Source of the DNA: Gracilibacillus ureilyticus
GTDB taxonomy: Bacteria; Bacillota; Bacilli; Bacillales; Amphibacillaceae
Assembly (NCBI RefSeq): GCF_900111195.1
Contig: NZ_FOGL01000001.1
Location: 186,001-250,000 of the forward strand
Direction of reading: 5' to 3'
DNA length: 64,000 nt
This document shows, in pieces, positions 43,821 to 53,544 of this stretch. The position numbers and the translations under genes were made by a program. Under the pieces are notes generated by a model. The model was not told the origin of the DNA. It did no database searches and worked only from the letters and a program-made list of their open reading frames with translations. Each line of letters starts with the position of its first letter. The stretch's first letter is position 1.

Positions 43821-46800
43821 ATGACATATAAAGATTTGCCAAACGCACAAGGGTTATATGATCCAAGTTTTGAACATGATGCATGTGGTATTGGCCTGTA
43901 TGCGCATATAAAAGGGAAACAGACACATGACATAGTTACCAAAGGTTTAGATATGTTATGTAAATTAGAACACCGCGGCGGGCAGGGGAGTGACCCGCTT
44001 ACTGGTGATGGATCTGGATTAATGGTACAGGTCCCTGATAAATATTTTAGAAGAGAATGTAAAGACTTTCAACTGCCAGCTGCAGGAAACTACGGTGTAG
44101 GGATGTTATTTTTATCTCAAAATAAGCAGGAACAGCAAACAGCTGTAGAAAAAATAAATCAATTTATTGCAGATGCTGGTCAAAAATTAATAGGTTGGCG
44201 GGATGTTCCGGTAAACTCGCAGCCAATTGGTAAAGGTGCAATAGAAACCTTACCAAATATTCGACAAGTTTTTATCGCGAAATCAGATAATAGTATGGAT
44301 GATTTAGCGTTTGAACGAAAATTATATATTATTCGTAAACAATCAGAGAATTGGGCGAACGAACAGGGAATTCGTTTTTACTTCCCTAGTTTATCCAGTC
44401 GCACTATTGTATATAAGGGATTATTAACATCGGATCAAGTCTATAAATTTTATTTGGATTTACAGGACGAGGACTTTGTTTCTGCCTTTTCGCTGGTTCA
44501 CTCACGGTTTAGTACAAATACATTTCCATCATGGGAGAGGGCGCATCCTAATCGCTACCTGATTCATAATGGCGAGATTAATACAATTCTGGGAAACATT
44601 AACTGGATGAAAGCAAGGGAAAAACAGTTTGTTTCAGATGCTTTTGGGGAAGACTTGGACAAAATTTTACCTATTATAAATAGTGGAGGAAGCGACTCTG
44701 CGACTTTAGACAATGCTTTGGAGTTTTTTACATTGGCAGGCAGAAAACCAGCTCATGCTGCAATGATGCTAATACCTGAACCATGGGAGAAAAATCCCCA
44801 TATGGATGAGAAAAAACGAGCATTTTACCAGTACCACAGTATGATGATGGAACCATGGGATGGGCCAACTTCCATTACATTTACAAACGGTAAACAAATT
44901 GGGGCAATATTGGACCGGAATGGTTTGCGTCCAGCAAGATATTATGTGACAAAAGATGATTATATTATTTATTCATCTGAAGTAGGAGTAATAGATTACG
45001 AGGAAGAGAACATCCTCTTAAAAGAACGTCTAAGTCCAGGAAAAATGCTGCTTATCGATATTGAAGAGGGAAGAATCATTTCAGACCAGGAAATTAAAGA
45101 AGAGATTGCTACAGCCTATCCATATGATGAATGGCTGGAAGAACAGACTGTGTGTATGGAGGCTGATTCGGAGGACGATGACTATATTGATCCTCAACTA
45201 TTACAAAAGCAAAAAGCTTTTGGATATACAACGGAGGATATCGAAAAATATTTAGTTCCATTAGTAAAAGGTGGTAAAGACCCTATAGGAGCGATGGGCA
45301 CTGATACGCCATTGGCAGTTTTATCTGAGCGCCCGCAAAGTTTATTTAATTATTTTAAACAACTATTTGCACAAGTAACAAATCCTCCAATTGATGCATA
45401 CCGGGAACAGGTAGTCACTTCCATGTTGACATGGCTTGGAGGAGAAGGAGATCTTCTCCATCCGGAGAAAACTAAAGCAATGCGTATTCGTCTAAACTCT
45501 CCTATTCTTTCAAACACACAGATTGACAGAATAACAGAGAATAAAGTGGAAGGTGTCCGGTCTGCGGTTTTTGATACTGTATATAATGAAAATATGGAGG
45601 AGACATTAGACCGTATTTTTATGGAAGCAAAGCAAGCGATAGAGAATGGTGCAAACATTATCGTTTTGTCAGATAAAGAGATGGATATGAATAATAAGGC
45701 AATTCCTGTATTGCTGGCAGTTAGTGGATTACATCAGTTTCTAATTCGTGAAGGGATTCGTACAAAAGCGAGTATCATTGCTCAGTCAGGGGAAGCGAGA
45801 GAAGTTCATCACTTTGCAGCATTATTAGGATATGGTGTCGATGCGATTCATCCTTATCTTGTATATCAGACGCTGTATACAAAAATTCTGGAAAATGAAC
45901 TTGAAATGAATCTGGCAGAAGCACAAACCCGTTATATTGATGTGGTGACAGAAGGTATTATTAAAGTTATGTCAAAAATCGGTATTTCCACTGTTCAAAG
46001 TTACCGTGGGGCGCAAATCTTTGAAGCAGTTGGAATTAGTAAGGAAGTTATTGAAAAATACTTTAATGGTACAGCATCGCAAATTGATGGAATTAATCTG
46101 CAAATTATCCAGGAAGAAACTGAGAAACGTCACCATAAAGGATATAAAGAAGCTATTGATAAATCACTGGAATCCGGAAGTGACTTTCAGTGGCGGAAAA
46201 CAGGCGAATTCCATGCATTCAATCCGACAACAATTCATACACTTCAATGGGCTTGCCGTCGTGGAGATTATGATTTATTTAAGAAATTCTCCTATAAAGC
46301 CAATGAAGAACGCATTGGATTTTTGCGGAACTTGTTTGAATTTAAGCAAGGGAATGCTATCCCGATAGAAGAAGTGGAGCCGGTTGAATCGATAGTGAAA
46401 AGGTTTAAAACAGGGGCGATGTCATATGGTTCCATCAGCCAGGAAGCACATGAAGCACTCGCTATAGCAATGAATCGTCTAGGTGGCAAAAGCAATAGTG
46501 GAGAAGGTGGAGAAGACCCTGCCCGATTTGAAGTAGACGAAAACGGTGATTTACGATCAAGTGCAATTAAGCAGGTGGCTTCCGGAAGATTCGGTGCAAA
46601 AAGTCATTATTTAGTAAATGCAAAAGAACTGCAAATTAAAATGGCTCAAGGGGCAAAACCAGGAGAAGGCGGACAGCTTCCTGCAATGAAAGTTTACCCA
46701 TGGGTAGCCGATGTACGAGGTTCCACACCAGGTGTCGACTTAATTTCACCACCACCACATCATGATATCTATTCAATTGAAGATTTAGCACAACTGATCC

Positions 46801-48374
46801 ATGATCTGAAAAATGCAAACAGGGATGCAAGAGTAAGTGTAAAATTAGTTGCAAAATCAGGCGTTGGGACTATTGCAGCAGGTGTGGCAAAAGGAAACGC
46901 AGATGTCATATCAGTAGTAGGTTATGACGGCGGGACAGGAGCTAGTCCTAAAACAAGTATTAAACATGCCGGATTGCCTTGGGAATTAGGTTTAGCAGAA
47001 GCACACCAGACTTTAATGCTTAACGGACTAAGAGACCGGGTGATTCTCGAAACAGATGGGAAATTGTTGACTGGTAAAGATGTCATTATGGCAGCACTTC
47101 TTGGAGCGGAAGAATACGGATTTGCTACAGCTCCATTAGTTGTCATCGGCTGTGTAATGATGCGAGTCTGTCATATGGATACATGTCCAGTTGGTGTTGC
47201 AACACAGAACCCAGAACTACGCAAAAAATTCACAGGTAATCCTGATCATGTGGTTAACTATATGATGTTCCTCGCACAGGAAGTGCGTGAAATAATGGCG
47301 GAGTTAGGTTTCCGAACGATCGAAGAAATGGTCGGAAGAACAGACGTATTAAAAGTATCTGATCGTGCTAAATCTCATTGGAAAGCAAAATATCTTGATT
47401 TATCCACATTGCTTTACCAGGTAGATGGAGAAAGAGTAAATCGTACGAAACAGGACCATAAAATTGATAAATCACTAGATTTGATAAAAATATTACCTGA
47501 TGTTGCAGAAGCAATTGAAACAGGAGAAAAAGTAGAAGCTTCTTATCATATCAAAAATACAGATCGAGTTGCAGGTACAATTGTTGGTAGCGAGATTTCT
47601 AAAAAATATGGAGAAGAAGGATTGCCAGAGGATACGATCACATTAAACTTTACTGGTTCCGCTGGTCAGAGTTTTGGCGCTTTTATTCCGAAAGGGATGA
47701 AAATGGTGGTAACTGGGGATGCGAATGACTATGTAGGAAAAGGATTATCTGGTGGAAAGATAATTGTCCGTGCTTCCAAAAAATCTACCATTGATGCTGG
47801 AAATAATGTGATTGCCGGAAATGTATCTTTCTACGGAGCTACAAGCGGTGAAGCATATATAAATGGCTACGCTGGAGAGAGATTTGCTGTTCGTAATTCC
47901 GGTGCCCATATTGTTGTTGAAGGTGTTGGTGATCATGGTTGTGAGTATATGACAGGGGGACGCGTAGTCATTTTAGGAAATGTCGGAAAGAACTTTGCTG
48001 CAGGTATGTCAGGTGGTACAGCCTATGTAAAACCTGATTGTATTGACCAATTTAAAGCATTAACAAATGATGAATTGATTCAGTTTGAAAAGCTGACAGA
48101 TCCGGAAGAAATTTCAGAAGTAAAGACATTAGTAATGAAACACTTTGAGTATACCAGCAGCAATAAAGCGGCTATTACTTTGCAAAACTGGGAAGATGAA
48201 GTGGAGAAATTCGTAAAAGTTATTCCTACAGATTATAAATTAATGTTAAAGCAGATAGAATGGTTTGAAAACCAAGGTTTATCAGCAGAAGAAGCTCGTT
48301 ATGAAGCATTTAATGCTAAAAAAGATAACAAAATGACAGTTTCTTTAAATCAAGAAGTAGCAGTAACGAAGTAG
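43821..48374 (+). CDS. gltA: Glutamate synthase (NADPH) large subunit
   Basis: A 1517-residue enzyme that makes two glutamates from glutamine and 2-oxoglutarate. The propeptide 'MTYKDLPNAQGLYDPSFEHD' and then A are removed to expose Cys22, the glutaminase nucleophile (ACGIG). A central domain, the FMN-binding synthase domain ('KTSIKHAGLPWELGLAEAHQ') and the 3Fe-4S Cys set in 'CVMMRVCHMDTCPVG' follow. The C-terminal GXGXG beta-helix has repeated GG-x-x-x-G turns. ATG at 43821 with GGGGG 8 bases upstream is chosen; the upstream frame from 43797 is non-coding. Forms an operon with gltB, 17 bp away. Confidence 0.96.
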   Translation: MTYKDLPNAQGLYDPSFEHDACGIGLYAHIKGKQTHDIVTKGLDMLCKLEHRGGQGSDPLTGDGSGLMVQVPDKYFRRECKDFQLPAAGNYGVGMLFLSQNKQEQQTAVEKINQFIADAGQKLIGWRDVPVNSQPIGKGAIETLPNIRQVFIAKSDNSMDDLAFERKLYIIRKQSENWANEQGIRFYFPSLSSRTIVYKGLLTSDQVYKFYLDLQDEDFVSAFSLVHSRFSTNTFPSWERAHPNRYLIHNGEINTILGNINWMKAREKQFVSDAFGEDLDKILPIINSGGSDSATLDNALEFFTLAGRKPAHAAMMLIPEPWEKNPHMDEKKRAFYQYHSMMMEPWDGPTSITFTNGKQIGAILDRNGLRPARYYVTKDDYIIYSSEVGVIDYEEENILLKERLSPGKMLLIDIEEGRIISDQEIKEEIATAYPYDEWLEEQTVCMEADSEDDDYIDPQLLQKQKAFGYTTEDIEKYLVPLVKGGKDPIGAMGTDTPLAVLSERPQSLFNYFKQLFAQVTNPPIDAYREQVVTSMLTWLGGEGDLLHPEKTKAMRIRLNSPILSNTQIDRITENKVEGVRSAVFDTVYNENMEETLDRIFMEAKQAIENGANIIVLSDKEMDMNNKAIPVLLAVSGLHQFLIREGIRTKASIIAQSGEAREVHHFAALLGYGVDAIHPYLVYQTLYTKILENELEMNLAEAQTRYIDVVTEGIIKVMSKIGISTVQSYRGAQIFEAVGISKEVIEKYFNGTASQIDGINLQIIQEETEKRHHKGYKEAIDKSLESGSDFQWRKTGEFHAFNPTTIHTLQWACRRGDYDLFKKFSYKANEERIGFLRNLFEFKQGNAIPIEEVEPVESIVKRFKTGAMSYGSISQEAHEALAIAMNRLGGKSNSGEGGEDPARFEVDENGDLRSSAIKQVASGRFGAKSHYLVNAKELQIKMAQGAKPGEGGQLPAMKVYPWVADVRGSTPGVDLISPPPHHDIYSIEDLAQLIHDLKNANRDARVSVKLVAKSGVGTIAAGVAKGNADVISVVGYDGGTGASPKTSIKHAGLPWELGLAEAHQTLMLNGLRDRVILETDGKLLTGKDVIMAALLGAEEYGFATAPLVVIGCVMMRVCHMDTCPVGVATQNPELRKKFTGNPDHVVNYMMFLAQEVREIMAELGFRTIEEMVGRTDVLKVSDRAKSHWKAKYLDLSTLLYQVDGERVNRTKQDHKIDKSLDLIKILPDVAEAIETGEKVEASYHIKNTDRVAGTIVGSEISKKYGEEGLPEDTITLNFTGSAGQSFGAFIPKGMKMVVTGDANDYVGKGLSGGKIIVRASKKSTIDAGNNVIAGNVSFYGATSGEAYINGYAGERFAVRNSGAHIVVEGVGDHGCEYMTGGRVVILGNVGKNFAAGMSGGTAYVKPDCIDQFKALTNDELIQFEKLTDPEEISEVKTLVMKHFEYTSSNKAAITLQNWEDEVEKFVKVIPTDYKLMLKQIEWFENQGLSAEEARYEAFNAKKDNKMTVSLNQEVAVTK

Positions 48375-48391
48375 AAAGGAGACAGATAAGT

Positions 48392-49888
48392 ATGGGGAAA
48401 GCAACTGGTTTTATGGAATTTGAACGACAAACAGCTAATGAACGCAAGCCAATGGAGAGAATTGGTGACTGGAAAGAATATTCTGCTCCTTTCTCTGATG
48501 AGGTAGCAACAACGCAAGGGGCACGCTGTATGGACTGTGGAACACCATTCTGTCACATTGGAATGGAAATAGATGGGGCAACTTCAGGTTGTCCTGTTTA
48601 CAACCTGATTCCTGAGTGGAATGATCTTGTTTATCGTGGAAAATGGAAAGAAGCTTTAAAGAGATTAACAAAGACGAACAATTTTCCTGAATTTACAGGA
48701 AGAGTATGTCCGGCACCTTGTGAGGGATCATGTACGGTGGCAATCAACGATCCTGCCGTAACCATTAAAAATATTGAACAGAAAATCATTGATAAAGGTT
48801 TTGAGAATGGATGGATTATACCTCGTATACCAAAACAGCGGACTGGAAAAAAAGTTGCAATCATCGGATCAGGACCTGCGGGCTTAGCTGCAGCTGACCA
48901 GTTAAATCAGGCGGGACATACTGTAACCGTTTATGAGCGCGAAGATCGCGCAGGAGGTCTGCTGACATATGGTATTCCTAATATGAAACTAGACAAGGAA
49001 GTTGTAGCACGCAGAGTTCACTTATTGCAGCAGGAAGGCATTGATTTTATTCTAAATACAGAAGTAGGTAAAGATATATCTGCAGAAAAGATTAAGGATT
49101 CCTACGATTCGGTAATTTTATGTACCGGTGCCCAGAAGCACCGCGACTTGCCACTGGAAGGCAGAAATGCAGACGGTGTTCGTTTTGCCATGGATTATTT
49201 AACGACTGCTACTAAGTCGGTTCTGGATACGAAGGTACAAGTAGAAGATGAGTTAAATGCAGCAGATAAAGATGTAATTGTAATTGGTGGCGGTGATACT
49301 GGGGCAGACTGTATTGCAACTGCATTACGCCAAGGGGCAAGAAGTATTGTACAGTTTGGCAAGCATCCGCAATTACCAATCAAACGTAAGGATGATAATC
49401 TGTGGCCTGCGTTTCCTAATGTATTCAGTTTGGAATACGCACATAAAGAAGCGAAGGAAAAATTTGGAGAGGATATCCGGGAATATTCGATCCAGACAAA
49501 GAAATTCGTGACAGATGATGAAGGGAAATTGAAAGAACTTCATACAGTTCAAATGAAAAAAACTCGTGATGAAAATGGTATGTTTGTTTTTGAAGAAATC
49601 CCTGGCACAGAAAAAGTGTGGCCAGCCCAGCTCGTTCTCATTGCCATTGGATTTGAAGGGACAGAACAACCTGTATTGGAGGCTTTTGGAGTAAATACAG
49701 AGCGTAACCGTGTTAAAGCTAAATATGGCGATTTCCAGACAAATATCGGTCATGTATTTGCTGCAGGGGATGCTCGTCGTGGTCAAAGTCTAATTGTTTG
49801 GGCGATTAATGAAGGCAGAGAAGTCGCCTATCAAGTCGATCAGTATTTGATGGGAGAAACAACATTACCAACTGTAGTAAATATGTAA
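48392..49888 (+). CDS. gltB: Glutamate synthase (NADPH) small subunit
   Basis: A 498-residue flavoprotein that passes electrons from NADPH to GltA. The N-terminal Cys-rich region ('GARCMDCGTPFCH' and 'GRVCPAPCEGSCT') binds two 4Fe-4S clusters. FAD-binding 'KVAIIGSGPAGLAAADQLNQ' and NADPH-binding 'VIVIGGGDTGADCIATALRQ' follow, and the C-terminal FAD motif is 'GHVFAAGDARRGQSLIVWAI'. AAAGGAG precedes the start. Followed by a strong terminator. Confidence 0.96.
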   Translation: MGKATGFMEFERQTANERKPMERIGDWKEYSAPFSDEVATTQGARCMDCGTPFCHIGMEIDGATSGCPVYNLIPEWNDLVYRGKWKEALKRLTKTNNFPEFTGRVCPAPCEGSCTVAINDPAVTIKNIEQKIIDKGFENGWIIPRIPKQRTGKKVAIIGSGPAGLAAADQLNQAGHTVTVYEREDRAGGLLTYGIPNMKLDKEVVARRVHLLQQEGIDFILNTEVGKDISAEKIKDSYDSVILCTGAQKHRDLPLEGRNADGVRFAMDYLTTATKSVLDTKVQVEDELNAADKDVIVIGGGDTGADCIATALRQGARSIVQFGKHPQLPIKRKDDNLWPAFPNVFSLEYAHKEAKEKFGEDIREYSIQTKKFVTDDEGKLKELHTVQMKKTRDENGMFVFEEIPGTEKVWPAQLVLIAIGFEGTEQPVLEAFGVNTERNRVKAKYGDFQTNIGHVFAAGDARRGQSLIVWAINEGREVAYQVDQYLMGETTLPTVVNM

Positions 49889-49910
49889 ATCTGTTTTTAG
49901 AACACATGAC

Positions 49911-49953
49911 ATGTGGGGCCATTTTTGCTTAAAATGGCCTCAGATGTTTTTTT
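49911..49953 (+). terminator. Terminator of gltAB
   Basis: GGCCATTTT (49917-49925) pairs perfectly with AAAATGGCC (49931-49939), with looser outer pairing of ACAT and ATGT, then TTTTTTT. Confidence 0.85.
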
Positions 49954-50092
49954 AATAGAGCAAGCATGTGAGGACATATTGCATATTTTTCTAAACCAGA
50001 TTTTCCCGCAAATACTGCTATATTCACTTGATGTTTATTATCCAACTGGGTTAAAGCCATTCAATTACAGGCTAATACAAATAATTGGAAGA

Positions 50093-50818
50093 TCATGTGT
50101 GATTCAATATCCGATATGTACGTAATTTCAGTTGAACTAAATCCCACGATGAGATAATCCCACTTGGTAAGCGGCTATTATCACCAGTTTCTGTTATGAT
50201 TATAGCTTCTAATTTTATGTTTTGCTCCATGAAAGACTGAAAGACAGCCTGTGCATCATAAATAGTTGCTTTTTCGTGTATGAAGGCAAAGTTTACTTCC
50301 TTTTCAAGTGGTAGAACTTCATTGACTGTTTGATTTACTAGTGAGGTATGCTCGTTTACACTTGATGCTAACCAATGAAGAATGGTTCCTTCTGTTAATA
50401 AACTGATACATGTTTGCTTATGATAAATGGGGAACTGTGAATAATTATGTTTACGGATCATTGATAATACTTTTGTGATTTCTGTTTGTTTTTCAAAAAA
50501 TATAACAGGCTTTGATGCAAAATCCATGGCAAGAGGTGGTTCGGCTAATGTCTCTGCTATGTATTCGAGTTCGAGGACTACCTCCTGATGAGGCTCTGCG
50601 ATATAAAAATCCTGTTTAATTTTTCGATGCACCATCGCATTGCGAAGTTTACTGCATTGTTTTAATAAATCATAATGATGTTCTATAATTTTATGGTATG
50701 GTTTTGCTTTTTCGAGAGCTTCCGTAAAAGAGACATGGCTATTCACTTCATTAGCATACTGGCATAATAAATCATGAATTTGGTTAAACGCTGCTTCAAA
50801 TTTTTCCGAACGTTCCAT
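50093..50818 (-). CDS. CBS-domain protein with HEPN-like N-terminus
   Basis: A 241-residue protein. Residues 1-95 are helical and end in 'LLKQCSKLRNAMVHRKI', where R59-N-A-M-V-H64 fits the R-x4-H motif of HEPN folds. Residues about 100-230 look like a CBS pair: 'VIFFEKQTEITKVLSMIRKH' with 'YSQFPIYHKQTCISLLTEGT', then 'FAFIHEKATIYDAQAVFQSF' with 'LPSGIISSWDLVQLKL'. CBS pairs bind adenine nucleotides. The CBS assignment is fairly safe. The HEPN reading is inference, and nuclease activity is not implied. No ribosome-binding site stands out. Confidence 0.7.
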   Translation of the reverse strand: MERSEKFEAAFNQIHDLLCQYANEVNSHVSFTEALEKAKPYHKIIEHHYDLLKQCSKLRNAMVHRKIKQDFYIAEPHQEVVLELEYIAETLAEPPLAMDFASKPVIFFEKQTEITKVLSMIRKHNYSQFPIYHKQTCISLLTEGTILHWLASSVNEHTSLVNQTVNEVLPLEKEVNFAFIHEKATIYDAQAVFQSFMEQNIKLEAIIITETGDNSRLPSGIISSWDLVQLKLRTYRILNHT

Positions 50819-51021
50819 CTGTTTTACACCTCACTTTTAATAGAATGAACAATTTCCAATTTTTTATGAATTTGATTTTAACTTTTAAATTTAGGCTTGT
50901 TCTTATTTGTTTTGCAGATTTTGATATTTTATGGTTGTGTTTTTGCTTGTTTTAGTAATAAAATATAAGTTAGGAATTCATTCTCGTTAAAGGAATTTAC
51001 ATATTATAAGGAGTCTTGGCA

Positions 51022-52095
51022 ATGTCTGAATATACAATCACAGTAATAAAAAATGAAAACCCTAAACCGAAACCGGCTGCTGACAAATTGAAGTTTGGTA
51101 AATATTTTACCGACCATATGTTTATCCAGGATTACAGTGAAGAAAAAGGCTGGCATAACCCTCGTATTGTGCCGTATCAGCCGCTTGTTCTCGATCCTGC
51201 AGCAATGATTTTTCATTATGGTCAAACGGTTTTTGAAGGTTTAAAAGCATATCGAACAGAAGATGGAAGTATTAAACTATTCCGTCCAGATAAAAATATG
51301 GAACGGTTAAACCGATCGAATGACAGGCTATGTATACCGGCAATTGATGAAGAATTTGGGATAAAGGCCATCAAACATCTTGTTCATATTGATAATGAAT
51401 GGGTACCTCATGCGGAAGGCACATCTTTATACATTCGTCCATTTATCATCGCAACAGAGCCGTACTTAGGTGTTAATCCTTCTAGTACTTACCAGTTTAT
51501 TGTTATTCTGTCACCGGTAGGTGCATATTATGAGTCTGGAATTAATCCGGTTAAAATAGCAGTGGAAAATGAATTTGTACGGGCGGTAAAAGGTGGTACA
51601 GGTGAAGCGAAAACTGCAGGAAATTATGCTTCAAGCTTAAAAGCACAAGAAATCGTAGCACAGGAAGGATACGCGCAAGTATTATGGCTTGACGGTGTAG
51701 AAAAGAAATACATTGAAGAAGTTGGCAGTATGAATGTATTCTTTAAAATTAATGGAGAAATTATTACACCAATGCTGAATGGAAGTATTCTGAAAGGTGT
51801 TACACGTAACTCAGTTATTGAACTACTAAAATATTGGGATGTACCTGTTGTGGAGCGCAGGATCACCATTGAAGAAATTTACGAGAGTTATCAAAATGGG
51901 GGACTGGAAGAGGCGTTTGGTTCGGGAACAGCAGCTGTTATATCCCCAATTGGAGAATTGGCCTGGGAAGGGAAGAAGATGGAAATTAACGGAGGGAGAA
52001 CCGGAGAAATTTCCAAGCGTTTATATGATACATTAACAGGAATTCAATACGGCTCCGTAAGGGATCCATTTGGATGGGTAGTTGATGTAAAATAA
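51022..52095 (+). CDS. ilvE: Branched-chain amino acid aminotransferase
   Basis: A 357-residue PLP fold-type IV enzyme for the last step of Leu, Ile and Val synthesis. Family blocks: 'FGKYFTDHMFIQDYSEEKGW', 'FHYGQTVFEGLKAYRTEDGS', 'GTGEAKTAGNYASSLKAQ' (catalytic Lys region), 'EEVGSMNVFFKINGEIITP' and 'EAFGSGTAAVISPIGELAW'. The ATG at 51022 follows AAGGAG by 8 bases; the TTG at 51016 is too close. No T-box or clear CodY site was found upstream. Single-gene unit; the T-box for proBA starts about 40 bp after it. Confidence 0.95.
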   Translation: MSEYTITVIKNENPKPKPAADKLKFGKYFTDHMFIQDYSEEKGWHNPRIVPYQPLVLDPAAMIFHYGQTVFEGLKAYRTEDGSIKLFRPDKNMERLNRSNDRLCIPAIDEEFGIKAIKHLVHIDNEWVPHAEGTSLYIRPFIIATEPYLGVNPSSTYQFIVILSPVGAYYESGINPVKIAVENEFVRAVKGGTGEAKTAGNYASSLKAQEIVAQEGYAQVLWLDGVEKKYIEEVGSMNVFFKINGEIITPMLNGSILKGVTRNSVIELLKYWDVPVVERRITIEEIYESYQNGGLEEAFGSGTAAVISPIGELAWEGKKMEINGGRTGEISKRLYDTLTGIQYGSVRDPFGWVVDVK

Positions 52096-52139
52096 TAATT
52101 CTTGAGAAAAGAAAAAAGTTCTTTTATAATGTAATTAGA

Positions 52140-52384
52140 TAAAAGATAAAAAAGTAATGATTAGAATCAGTAATTAGCTAACGGCTACAGAGAGCGGGAT
52201 TCACAGGCTGGAAAATTCCGCAGTCCTCTTACTAATGAACCTATTCTATGAACTGTTAAGCTTTAAACTTAAACGTTACTCTGCGTTAAAGAGATAAGTG
52301 GGCAATATTAAATTGCCAATAAAAGGTGGTACCGCGGAATGACTCTTTTCGTCCTTATTGTGAAGGAAGAAGGGTCATTTTTTA
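52140..52384 (+). promoter_or_regulatory. T-box riboswitch, proline type, controlling proBA
   Basis: The T-box sequence AAGGTGGTACCGCGG lies at 52323-52337. Upstream is a long stem I with the AGAGAGCGGG element (about 52191-52200), an apical 'GGCTGGAAAATTCCGCAG' and a specifier region 'AATGAACCTATT' in which CCT (52240-52242) is a proline codon. The competing terminator is AATGAC...GGGTCATT (52338-52378) plus a T-run. Uncharged tRNA-Pro would stabilise the antiterminator and switch on proBA. Confidence 0.93.
52338..52384 (+). terminator. Conditional terminator of the T-box
   Basis: AATGACTC pairs with GGGTCATT around inner TCCTT/AAGGA, followed by TTTTTA. Its 5' arm overlaps the antiterminator pairing region. 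Confidence 0.85.
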
Positions 52385-52416
52385 CGTTAATTATTGAATA
52401 TGAAGGCGTGATTAAA

Positions 52417-53544
52417 ATGGCAAAGCAGCGGATCGTTGTGAAAATCGGCAGCAGCTCGCTAACGAATAAAAATGGGGGGCTCAGTTTAGCTAAAATCCAT
52501 GAGCATACAGCAGCAATTGCAAAGTTAAAACAAAATGATTATGAAGTAATACTTATATCTTCAGGGGCTGTATCAGCTGGATTCAGTGATTTGGGGTACC
52601 CCACAAGGCCTGTTACAGTTTCAGGAAAGCAAGCATCAGCAGCGGTTGGTCAGGGGCTGCTTATCCAGGCTTATACGGAAGCTTTTCGGAAATATGACAT
52701 GGTTACCGCACAACTTCTGTTAACGAAAGATAATTTCAGTAATGAAACACAATACGGCAATGTATATTCCACATTAACTGAATTGGTAAAGCGGGATGTA
52801 ATACCGATTATAAATGAAAATGACACGGTAGCTATCGATGAACTTACTTTCGGTGACAATGACATGCTCTCTGCTTTGGTTAGTGGCTTAGTTCATGCAG
52901 ACTTTTTAATCATGCTGACAGATATTAATGGCCTATATGACAAAAATCCAAAAACAGACTCTTCAGCTAAAAGGTATGATCGGCTTGCGACGATTTCTGA
53001 CCAAATATTAAATCAAACAAAACATGAATCAGGCTCTAAGTTTGGTACAGGTGGAATGAAATCGAAAATCCTTGCAGCTAAAACAGCAATTTCTCTTGGT
53101 GTGCGTGTATTTGTTGGAACAGGTTGCGGTGAGGACAAATTAACAGATATATTAGCAAATAATGGTGATGGCACTTATATTGGTGAACATCTTACAAGTA
53201 ATTTACGCAAGCAAAAGCAATGGATTGCATTTCATTCCGAAATTTCTGGAAAAATACATGTGGATAAAGGGGCTAGTGATGCTATAACTCTTCAGGGAAA
53301 GAGTCTGCTTCCTGCCGGGATCAAGTGGATAGACGGTGAATTTGAGGCAGGGGCAGTTGTCGAAGTGTTTTATGAAGACAAAGTGATAGCAAAAGGCCAG
53401 GTGAATTACTCGTCAGAGGAAATGATTTTGTCAAAAGGTGAGTCAAGTCAAACAGCGATGGAAATCACAATGGGAAGCAGACCAGAGGTAATTCATCGGG
53501 ATCGTTTAGTATTATCAATGAGGGAGGCATATGATTATGAGTGA
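52417..53544 (+). CDS. proB: Glutamate 5-kinase (ProB)
   Basis: A 375-residue enzyme that phosphorylates glutamate in the first step of proline synthesis. The amino-acid-kinase domain shows '[20 protein letters not shown]', '[20 protein letters not shown]', '[20 protein letters not shown]' and '[20 protein letters not shown]'. The C-terminal PUA domain starts about residue 275. The start is the ATG at 52417; longer frames run back through the terminator. It is governed by the T-box just upstream and overlaps proA. Confidence 0.95.
   Translation: MAKQRIVVKIGSSSLTNKNGGLSLAKIHEHTAAIAKLKQNDYEVILISSGAVSAGFSDLGYPTRPVTVSGKQASAAVGQGLLIQAYTEAFRKYDMVTAQLLLTKDNFSNETQYGNVYSTLTELVKRDVIPIINENDTVAIDELTFGDNDMLSALVSGLVHADFLIMLTDINGLYDKNPKTDSSAKRYDRLATISDQILNQTKHESGSKFGTGGMKSKILAAKTAISLGVRVFVGTGCGEDKLTDILANNGDGTYIGEHLTSNLRKQKQWIAFHSEISGKIHVDKGASDAITLQGKSLLPAGIKWIDGEFEAGAVVEVFYEDKVIAKGQVNYSSEEMILSKGESSQTAMEITMGSRPEVIHRDRLVLSMREAYDYE

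Noticed and set aside
50819-51021. CodY or T-box control of ilvE
   Set aside because: No T-box sequence, and only loose AATT-rich words without a clear CodY consensus.
52339-52416. N-terminal extension of ProB starting inside the T-box terminator
   Set aside because: It runs through the terminator hairpin; ATG at 52417 has its own ribosome-binding site and gives the standard ProB start.
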